5,105 bases of DNA, taken from contig NVTQ01000047.1 of NCBI GenBank assembly GCA_002401635.1, positions 7,827 to 12,931 of the forward strand, given 5' to 3'. The position numbers and the translations under genes are program-made. The notes beneath the pieces were generated by a model. The model did not search any database, was not told the origin of the DNA, and was given only the letters and a program-made list of their open reading frames with translations. Within the stretch, counting starts at the first letter, position 1, and every line of letters starts with the position of its first letter. Origin of the DNA: Pseudomonadota bacterium (lineage in GTDB: Bacteria > Pseudomonadota > Zetaproteobacteria > Mariprofundales > Mariprofundaceae). This document shows positions 1 through 5,105 of this stretch, piece by piece.

Positions 1-944
1 GATTGAAACACCCCATTACGCACCACAACCCGCTGTGCACGCTTGTCCATCACCAAACCTGATTCTACAGAAACATTCAAATCATCATGTAGCCAATCAT
101 TGGCATGGGCATCCACAGCTTGCACATCAAAACCCTGTGACAATAAAGGTCTGGCACTACTTGCCAGCACCCAAACACCACCACCACGCATTCGAAATTG
201 ATCCAAACGAAAGCGCCACAGCTTTGATGGTGCTTCAGTCATACCATCAACAATCACAGCGCGCACATCATCGGGAACAGCAGCATTGAGCAAATCCAAT
301 GTTACAAACTCATAATCATCTTTCATCCATGCAGAAAAACGCTGCAATTCAGCCAGTGTATGTGCGCCAAAAGCCGATGTTAGCCCGATTTTCACACGCC
401 CTTCACCTGTCAGTTTCTTGATTTTTTTGGTTAATAAATATTCAAAACCTTCTTCACTTTGCAACACAGAAATAACTTCTTTGCGATCCAAATACGCCAA
501 TACAATCGCCAAATAACCTTGTTTTGCCTGCGCACGATCATTTTCCACAACCTGCACTTGTACCTTGGGAATATTTAAAGCTTTAAGCGAAGCCAATACA
601 TTACGATCTGATGCAGGATCCATCACATCAAAACCCACATTGCCATGCCCCGCCTCATAATAAGACTGCAACATATCTTCAATAAAACGTTGCAAACGAC
701 CATAAGGTTGCGGCATATCTGAGGTAATATAAGCACGAATCATCAAAGGTTCATCTAGGGCATCAAGCACCTGCTTGGTTGAATCAGACAAACTGTAAAT
801 TTGATCTTCTGTCCAATCACTGCGTATATGAGAAAGGTTTGCCAGCATAAAAAGCAATACTCCCAGCGACAATGCAAGCAACACACGCAGCCATGCTGAA
901 CGGCGCATCACTTTACGTTGGTCTATCAAGCCAAGTTTAGCCAT
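1..944 (-). CDS. GldG-type ABC transporter auxiliary protein, C-terminally cut by window edge
   Basis: This frame stays open from the ATG at 944 to the left edge, giving 314 complete codons of a protein whose C-terminus lies outside. Residues 1-16 are basic, about 17-36 form one membrane helix (WLRVLLALSLGVLLFML), and the rest looks extracytoplasmic. The pattern matches the ABC_transp_aux/GldG family. The YSLSDSTKQVLDALDEP stretch (50-66) is the family's usual opening after the anchor, RLDQFRMRGGGVWVLAS (246-262) resembles its conserved glycine-rich strand, and GLVMDKRAQ (296-304) matches the motif near the domain end. Complete members are usually about 450-600 residues with a second membrane helix near the C-terminus, so a good part is missing. 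Its ATG overlaps the permease stop as TAATG, with a strong GGAGGT seven bases upstream. It probably works with the permease and ATPase as a complex. GldG is needed for gliding in Flavobacterium, but the role of non-gliding homologues is unknown, so no substrate is claimed. Confidence 0.88.
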   Translation of the reverse strand, partial: MAKLGLIDQRKVMRRSAWLRVLLALSLGVLLFMLANLSHIRSDWTEDQIYSLSDSTKQVLDALDEPLMIRAYITSDMPQPYGRLQRFIEDMLQSYYEAGHGNVGFDVMDPASDRNVLASLKALNIPKVQVQVVENDRAQAKQGYLAIVLAYLDRKEVISVLQSEEGFEYLLTKKIKKLTGEGRVKIGLTSAFGAHTLAELQRFSAWMKDDYEFVTLDLLNAAVPDDVRAVIVDGMTEAPSKLWRFRLDQFRMRGGGVWVLASSARPLLSQGFDVQAVDAHANDWLHDDLNVSVESGLVMDKRAQRVVVRNGVFQ

Positions 945-1666
945 TAACGCCACCTCCGACGTTCCAATTCAAACCATGTTAAGGTTAAAAATAGACCACT
1001 CATGGCGATAAAGAACATGACATCAGATAAACGCACCAAACCACGCAACATCGACTGATAATGCGATAATGGACTTAATAAAACCAACCAATCTTGCACG
1101 GCAGGGGAAAAGGTTGGCATGGCTTTTGAAAGTAAAAACAATAACAGCAACATGACAAAACCAAGCACATACGCCACCACTTCATAACGGGTAATCGCCG
1201 ATGCATACAAACACACCGCAGCATAGGATGATGCCAATAATACGGCTGCCAAATAGGATGCTAAAATTTGTCCAGCATCCAAATTCCCCAGCCATGAAAG
1301 TGTTAGAGGGTATAATAAGGTTAAAGCAAGCAAGGCTAAAATTTGCACCCACAATGCCAAATATTTTCCCAATACAATGCTCATCGTCGTGATGGGCATG
1401 GTTGCCAACAATTCAAATGTGCCACTGCGTTTCTCATCCGCCAGCATGCGCATCGCCATGGCTGGAATAAAAAACATCAACAACAATGATAAAATAGAAA
1501 ACCAGCCTCGCATATCGGCTTGCCCAATCAAAAATAAATTACTTTCAAAGAAAAAACCACACACCATCAAAAAGGCAATCGCCATCACATAACCCAACGG
1601 TGTATCCATCACAATACGCCACTCTTTGCGACACAAACTTATGATTTGAAACCACGATAGACTCAT
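944..1666 (-). CDS. ABC-2 type permease, GldF-like
   Basis: This 240-residue integral membrane protein is the transmembrane subunit of the ABC system encoded here. About six hydrophobic segments can be seen, near residues 24-45, 54-74, 99-123, 135-158, 163-181 and 215-233. The N-terminus carries the CRKEW stretch (12-16) typical of an ABC-2 coupling helix. The region from FFFESNLFLIGQADMRGWFS (38-57) through the cytoplasmic loop MLADEKRSGTFELLATMPIT (74-93) is characteristic of GldF-type permeases, where the E-x-R-S-G-T-x-E-L-L loop contacts the ATPase. Length agrees with the family (about 240). The start is the ATG in an ATGA overlap with the ATPase stop, with AGGAAG six bases upstream. The C-terminus is strongly basic (ERRRWR). 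The protein presumably dimerises to form the channel. The substrate cannot be inferred; the family also includes NosY-like and other export permeases. Confidence 0.92.
   Translation of the reverse strand: MSLSWFQIISLCRKEWRIVMDTPLGYVMAIAFLMVCGFFFESNLFLIGQADMRGWFSILSLLLMFFIPAMAMRMLADEKRSGTFELLATMPITTMSIVLGKYLALWVQILALLALTLLYPLTLSWLGNLDAGQILASYLAAVLLASSYAAVCLYASAITRYEVVAYVLGFVMLLLLFLLSKAMPTFSPAVQDWLVLLSPLSHYQSMLRGLVRLSDVMFFIAMSGLFLTLTWFELERRRWR
952..957 (-). promoter_or_regulatory. Shine-Dalgarno of the GldG-type gene
   Basis: The sequence GGAGGT lies seven bases before the ATG at 944, inside the last codons of the permease gene (those for its RRW residues near the C-terminus). It is the strongest ribosome binding site in the window. 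It fixes the start of the auxiliary gene at the TAATG overlap and suggests reinitiation by ribosomes finishing the permease. Confidence 0.85.
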
Positions 1667-2601
1667 AAAGCACTTCCTGTCACACGATGAAAAACATCTT
1701 CCAAAGATGTTTCTTGCGCATGCATGTCAAGCAACACACCTCCAACTGAAACAACCGCCGAAAAGACCGTTTCTGCCAAAGGTGTCGAAATATCTGAATG
1801 GTGAAATACAAGCTTTGTAAGCCCCTCTTCTGCCAACACATGCTTATCAACTTCACAGGTTTTGTATTGCTCACATATTTGGGTCACCACAGCATCCGCA
1901 TCCCCGCGCATACAAACATGCAAGACCAAACCTGATGATGAACGTGCAATCAACTCATCCCGTGTACCAATCGCTCGCAATTCACCACGATCTATAATCA
2001 TCATACGGTCACACACCGCATCGACTTCAGAGAGTACATGTGAAGATAACAACACCGTCTTTTTCTCACCCAAGCGGCGAATAAGCTGACGAATTTCAAC
2101 CATTTGATTGGGATCAAGACCTGTTGTTGGCTCATCCAAAATAAGACAATCAGGATCATGCAACATGCTAGCAGCCAAACCCACCCGCTGACGGTAACCC
2201 TTGGATAATTCATCAATGCGCTGATGAAGTCGCCCTTGCAAACCACATGCAGCACTCATTTCACGAATTTTATCATGCAATGTTGCTTTTGGAACACCAT
2301 ACATACGCCCTATAAATGACAAATGCTCTTGCACATTCAAATCACTATAAGAAGGCGCATGCTCTGGCAAATAACCTATCCGCCGACGCACATCCAAATT
2401 CTGTTGAATATCAATACCATCAATACTTGCCGTGCCTGATGATGGTGGTAAAAAGCAGGTAAGCATTTTCATGGTCGTGGACTTTCCAGCCCCATTAGGA
2501 CCCAAAAGTCCCATCACTTCGCCATGTTTAATATGGAAGCTTAAATCACGAACTGCATATTGTTCACCATATAGGCGACTTAATTTCTCGGCTTGAATCA
2601 T
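1663..2601 (-). CDS. ABC transporter ATP-binding protein, GldA-like
   Basis: This cytoplasmic ATPase of 312 residues powers the transporter. All nucleotide-binding motifs are present: Walker A GPNGAGKST at 34-42, signature LSKGYRQRV at 132-140, Walker B CLILDE at 152-157 with catalytic Glu157, D-loop GLDP at 161-164 and switch His188 in SSHVLSEV. At the Q-loop position the sequence reads GYLPEHAP (76-83) with Glu80 in place of the usual Gln; I recall this as common in the GldA/NatA-like branch, so it is not a defect. Residues about 225-312 form the C-terminal extension typical of ABC-2 exporter ATPases, ending in the LEDVFHRVTG motif (300-309). The MIQAEKLSRLYG opening is the expected family start, so the ATG at 2601 is well supported, yet no Shine-Dalgarno precedes it; a promoter ends just upstream. 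It is the first gene of a three-gene operon and overlaps the permease start by four bases. The exact family name (GldA versus other ABC-2 ATPases) rests mainly on the neighbours. Confidence 0.95.
   Translation of the reverse strand: MIQAEKLSRLYGEQYAVRDLSFHIKHGEVMGLLGPNGAGKSTTMKMLTCFLPPSSGTASIDGIDIQQNLDVRRRIGYLPEHAPSYSDLNVQEHLSFIGRMYGVPKATLHDKIREMSAACGLQGRLHQRIDELSKGYRQRVGLAASMLHDPDCLILDEPTTGLDPNQMVEIRQLIRRLGEKKTVLLSSHVLSEVDAVCDRMMIIDRGELRAIGTRDELIARSSSGLVLHVCMRGDADAVVTQICEQYKTCEVDKHVLAEEGLTKLVFHHSDISTPLAETVFSAVVSVGGVLLDMHAQETSLEDVFHRVTGSAL
1673..1678 (-). promoter_or_regulatory. Shine-Dalgarno of the permease gene
   Basis: AGGAAG lies six bases before the permease ATG at 1666, inside the last codons of the ATPase gene. 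Together with the four-base ATGA stop/start overlap it supports translational coupling of ATPase and permease. Confidence 0.75.
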
Positions 2602-2604
2602 AGG

Positions 2605-2638
2605 TAAAGCATTCTAAAAGTTCTCGAAACAAGGTCAA
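2605..2638 (-). promoter_or_regulatory. Candidate sigma70 promoter of the ABC operon, near-leaderless
   Basis: On the minus strand a -35 box TTGACC (2638-2633) is followed by a 16-base spacer and a -10 box TAGAAT (2616-2611); each box differs from consensus at one position. The expected transcription start is near 2604-2605, only about three or four bases before the ATPase ATG at 2601. This fits the absence of a Shine-Dalgarno sequence there. It separates the ABC operon from the signalling genes upstream. The call rests on motif match and placement only. Confidence 0.6.
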
Positions 2639-2658
2639 CCAAGCAGTTAACTCTAAAC

Positions 2659-4401
2659 CTAATCCCACTGCACCCCATACTCATAAAAACGCTTCAACCA
2701 TTCGCTTATTTCATCAACTGGCTTGGGTCTACTAATCAAATAACCTTGGATAAAGTCACAACCCATAGCATGAAGACTATCCCATTCCTCACGGCACTCG
2801 ACACCTTCAGCGACCACCCGCAAACCCATATTGTGTGCCATATTAATCACCGTCTGCACAATCACAGCGTCATTTTTATACTCGTTCATACCCATAACAA
2901 AAGAGCGGTCTATTTTCAATTCATCTACTTCCAAGTGCTTTAAATAAGCCAGCGATGAATAACCTGTACCAAAATCATCTATCGATACATCAATATGCAT
3001 GTTACTTATCTCAAGAAGCGTTTTTGAAGCTTGGTGCGGATCGTCCATCAAGGTATTTTCGGTAATTTCCAGCGCAAATACATTATCGGGCAGTTCGTGT
3101 TGGAGAATCAAGTCTGCTACCCGTTGCACCACACGCTCTTCTTGTAAAAAATTAGCCGATATATTAATCGACACATTCACAGGCAATCCAGACTTATGCC
3201 ATATTACGCACTGTTTTATAGCTGTTTCCAACACCCACCACGTCATCGGAATAATCAACCCAGAATCCTCAGCCAAAGGAATAAATTGATCTGGGAAAAC
3301 CATGCCTTTTTCAGGGTGATTCCAACGAATTAATGCCTCCACAGACAAGCGATGGCTACCATTCATCTGCACCTGTGGTTGATAATAAAGCTCCATTCCA
3401 TCTGATTTGATTGCATGATTCAGTTCTTTAAGTAACGACATGCGCTCAACGCTATTTTTGTCTTGCATAACATCATAAAGAGCTATGTTTAAGCCTCTTT
3501 TTTTAGCATAATACATCGCCACATCTGCCCTGCTCATTAATGTGTCTAAATTATTACCATGGATTGGGAATTCACTAATACCAATACTCGCTTCCAGTGA
3601 AAGTATGCTGCCTTTAAGCTCTAGTGGCTTACTCAATGTGCGTTGTAATTTACGTGCTACTTTTTCTGCCGCTTTGGCATCATTATTAAACAAAAGAATA
3701 GCAAATTCATCACCGCCAAGCCGCGCTAAAACATCCGACGCGCGCAATGATTTCCCCAAACGTTTTGCCACCTCTCTAAGCACCAAATCTCCAGCTTGAT
3801 AACCCAGTGTATCATTAACATGTTTAAAATCGTTAATATCCATAATTAGCAAGCTACAGACCTTTTCTTGGCGTGCTGTTAACTTCAGTAGATGCTCTGA
3901 ACGAGATGCTAAAAGCCTTTTATTGGGCAAGCCTGTTAAAGCATCATGCATAAATTGATGCTGCATACTTCGCCGCTGGCGCTCTAACTCCAATGATAAT
4001 TGACCAAGCTGTTGCTTCCACTCATCTCGCTGTTGTGCTACATCTTCATGTTGATTATGCAATAATTGCAACAAGCTAGTCTCAGATATTTCAGGGAGTG
4101 ATTGCTGTTGTTTCGCCACAATAGCCGCATCTACCTTATGGGGAAACTGCACTTGTTCTTGCCACTCTTGATCCCCTTGCCGTACTTGTACAAGTAACTG
4201 ACATGTACCTTCTTCATTGCGAATCGTGCAACATATATGAGCAACCTCATCACTCAAACAATGTGCCGCAACCGCTTTTGCCAACTGCTCAGCATAAATA
4301 TTTTGGACACAAAGAGCCTGTGCCAAACCCAAGATCTTATGATAGGCGATGATGTTTGCCAGTGATGGTATATAGAATTCAATCTTTGTTAGACAACTCA
4401 T
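2659..4401 (-). CDS. GGDEF-EAL cyclic-di-GMP cyclase/phosphodiesterase with cysteine-rich N-terminus
   Basis: With the start at 4401 the protein has 580 residues; numbers below use this start. About 1-100 are unrecognised, cysteine-rich and without membrane helices. About 118-150 is a Gln/Glu/Arg-rich helix that should form a coiled coil. The GGDEF domain (about 151-310) opens with HDALTGLPNKRLL (152-164) and has GGDEF at 229-233 plus an intact RxxD product-inhibition site at 220-223, five residues before it. The EAL domain (about 325-570) has EAL at 355-357 and the family's metal and catalytic residues: Asn413, Glu445, DDFGTGYSS (475-483), Lys496, Glu532 and Gln552. Both activities may therefore be present, making and breaking cyclic-di-GMP, probably switched by the N-terminal region. 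No signal peptide or membrane segment is seen, so it is likely cytoplasmic. An in-frame GTG at 4422 would add seven residues, but it lacks a Shine-Dalgarno, whereas the ATG has GGAG seven bases upstream. It follows the CheZ-like gene by 41 bases, likely in one transcript. Confidence 0.93.
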   Translation of the reverse strand: MSCLTKIEFYIPSLANIIAYHKILGLAQALCVQNIYAEQLAKAVAAHCLSDEVAHICCTIRNEEGTCQLLVQVRQGDQEWQEQVQFPHKVDAAIVAKQQQSLPEISETSLLQLLHNQHEDVAQQRDEWKQQLGQLSLELERQRRSMQHQFMHDALTGLPNKRLLASRSEHLLKLTARQEKVCSLLIMDINDFKHVNDTLGYQAGDLVLREVAKRLGKSLRASDVLARLGGDEFAILLFNNDAKAAEKVARKLQRTLSKPLELKGSILSLEASIGISEFPIHGNNLDTLMSRADVAMYYAKKRGLNIALYDVMQDKNSVERMSLLKELNHAIKSDGMELYYQPQVQMNGSHRLSVEALIRWNHPEKGMVFPDQFIPLAEDSGLIIPMTWWVLETAIKQCVIWHKSGLPVNVSINISANFLQEERVVQRVADLILQHELPDNVFALEITENTLMDDPHQASKTLLEISNMHIDVSIDDFGTGYSSLAYLKHLEVDELKIDRSFVMGMNEYKNDAVIVQTVINMAHNMGLRVVAEGVECREEWDSLHAMGCDFIQGYLISRPKPVDEISEWLKRFYEYGVQWD

Positions 4402-4408
4402 TTGATAG

Positions 4409-4412
4409 CTCC
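4409..4412 (-). promoter_or_regulatory. Shine-Dalgarno that decides the GGDEF-EAL start
   Basis: GGAG sits seven bases before the ATG at 4401. The longer reading from the GTG at 4422 would place this site inside the coding sequence, and nothing like a ribosome binding site precedes the GTG (the upstream bases read CAGTTAATAG). The ATG is therefore the preferred start. Confidence 0.75.
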
Positions 4413-4435
4413 GCAGTACCACCTATTAACTGTTG

Positions 4436-4457
4436 ATAGATCTTAAAACAGATCTAT
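4436..4457. repeat. Perfect 8-bp inverted repeat over the stop codon of the CheZ-like gene
   Basis: The arms ATAGATCT (4436-4443) and AGATCTAT (4450-4457) are exact reverse complements around a six-base loop. The TAA stop of the helical-protein gene (4445-4443) straddles the loop and one arm. As RNA it could form an intercistronic hairpin between the two signalling genes. There is no following U-tract on either strand, so it is not a standard intrinsic terminator. A small regulator site or an mRNA processing/stability element are alternatives. Confidence 0.6.
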
Positions 4458-5105
4458 ATCACCTTCATCCATGCTTTCTTGCGAGACAGGGTTACTATCC
4501 TCTAACTGTAGTGCTTGATGATAGCCAAGCATCGCAATATGAATGGCAGAAATACGCTGCACATATTTCTCCATGCTCGTCTTGGATACATCCAATCCAC
4601 GCATACCATCAGCCAAAATATCCAACATGCCTTGCATGCGATCCAAATGCCTATCGGTATGTCCTAAACTTTGTGTTGAAATATCTTCAAATTGCAATGC
4701 CCGAATAGCTGAACCTAGATTTTTACGCTGCTCAGCATTCAGTTGATTCACCTCGGTCCTAGATTGCGTTACAACTTCATTAATCTGGAAAAAATGTTTG
4801 AGTATTTCCTCCACCTGCAATTTGGATGCAAATACGCCATCCATATCTTTTGAGGCAATGGCATCAATCAGGCGATGCGTTTTATGTGATTCAACCATTG
4901 CCTCACGCGCATACACCACCTTCTCTTTTTGTTGCTCGCGCAAACTGCCCGTTAATTTTCGCAGAGCACTCACATCCACAGTATCAGCTTCAGCGCACGC
5001 ACATAGCTGCTCAACCAGAGTCTCCTGCTCATCCAACATACTTGCCATCTTCTGAATACGATGATGCACAACATCCATAGAGGTCAGGGCACGTAAATTA
5101 TTTTT
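4443..5105 (-). CDS. Soluble helical signalling protein with CheZ-like D-x3-Q motif, 5' end beyond window
   Basis: At least 211 residues are encoded from the ATG at 5078. The frame stays open for nine more codons to the right edge (KNNLRALTS before the Met), and no Shine-Dalgarno precedes that ATG, so the gene is probably partial at its 5' end. The visible part is almost entirely polar and helical, with no membrane segment. Counting from the 5078 Met, RALQFEDISTQSLGHTDRHL (126-145) holds D132-x3-Q136, the same spacing as the catalytic Asp and Gln of CheZ (DFQDLTGQ), which dephosphorylates CheY-P. The tail SMDEGDIDLF (202-211) is acidic and ends in Leu-Phe, comparable to the CheY-binding tail of CheZ. 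Chemoreceptor-like cytoplasmic proteins can also carry LQFxD segments and such tails, so an MCP-like identity for the full protein is an alternative. It lies directly upstream of the GGDEF-EAL gene, suggesting a shared signalling role. The phosphatase role is inferred, not shown. Confidence 0.7.
   Translation of the reverse strand, partial: KNNLRALTSMDVVHHRIQKMASMLDEQETLVEQLCACAEADTVDVSALRKLTGSLREQQKEKVVYAREAMVESHKTHRLIDAIASKDMDGVFASKLQVEEILKHFFQINEVVTQSRTEVNQLNAEQRKNLGSAIRALQFEDISTQSLGHTDRHLDRMQGMLDILADGMRGLDVSKTSMEKYVQRISAIHIAMLGYHQALQLEDSNPVSQESMDEGDIDLF

Noticed and set aside
35..289. Plus-strand open frame with a run of histidines (HHHH) that might suggest a small metal-binding protein.
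   Set aside because: It is the antisense of the GldG-type coding sequence, which shows clear family motifs throughout; the histidines come from the reverse complement of codons such as GGT and GTG.
422..428. Run of seven A on the coding strand inside the GldG-type gene, a possible slippery site.
   Set aside because: The run encodes Lys-Lys in a frame that stays intact on both sides, its phase does not fit a standard -1 heptamer, and no overlapping downstream frame with family similarity was seen.
2614..2627. Short imperfect dyad around GTTTCGAGAAC in the promoter spacer, considered as a repressor operator.
   Set aside because: Only three base pairs at each end match and the centre does not, which is no better than chance.
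2634..2651. Possible terminator hairpin after the GGDEF-EAL gene: GTTAAC, six-base loop, GTTGAC on the minus strand.
   Set aside because: The stem is only six pairs including one G-U, is AT-rich, and is followed by no real U-tract; it also overlaps the -35 box of the ABC promoter.
4402..4422. GTG at 4422 as the start of the GGDEF-EAL gene (587 residues).
   Set aside because: No Shine-Dalgarno precedes it, while the ATG at 4401 has GGAG at ideal spacing.
4505..4690. Apparent internal repeat in the helical protein: RALQFEDISTQ (126-136) versus QALQLEDSNPVSQ (188-200).
   Set aside because: Only A-L-Q and E-D align well, the spacing to the following Gln differs, and flanking residues share nothing, so a duplication is not supported.

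Overview
The window looks like chromosomal DNA of a Gram-negative bacterium. Every gene supported here is on the minus strand, so transcription runs from right to left. Base composition is moderately AT-rich by eye. The combination of a Gld-type ABC system, a GGDEF-EAL protein and a chemotaxis-like helical protein fits an environmental, free-living proteobacterium. A zetaproteobacterium or gammaproteobacterium is my guess from protein flavour only, with low confidence.

Right part (about 5105 to 2659), a signalling pair. The first gene runs in from the right edge and encodes a soluble, largely helical protein. It has a CheZ-like D-x3-Q motif and an acidic C-terminal tail ending in DIDLF. After a short gap holding a perfect 8-bp inverted repeat comes a bifunctional-looking GGDEF-EAL protein for cyclic-di-GMP turnover. 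Its GGDEF, RxxD inhibitory site and EAL catalytic residues are all intact. It also has an unrecognised, cysteine-rich N-terminal region of about 100 residues. The best start of this gene is the ATG at 4401, preceded by GGAG, and not the upstream GTG at 4422.

Left part (2601 to 1), an ABC-2 transporter operon of the GldA/GldF/GldG type: ATPase, six-helix permease, then an auxiliary membrane-anchored protein that is cut by the left edge. The genes are very tightly packed (ATGA overlap, then TAATG overlap), each with a Shine-Dalgarno sequence inside the preceding gene, which suggests translational coupling and a 1:1:1 complex. The ATPase gene has no Shine-Dalgarno. Instead a near-consensus sigma70 promoter ends so close to its ATG that the mRNA should be nearly leaderless.

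The two halves are probably separate transcription units that meet in a 57-base intergenic stretch. No RNA genes, mobile elements, CRISPR arrays or phage genes are visible, and no gene-free stretch exceeds 60 bases. I see no clearly new system. The most unusual points are the N-terminal domain of the GGDEF-EAL protein, its pairing with a CheZ-like protein, and the near-leaderless ABC operon.
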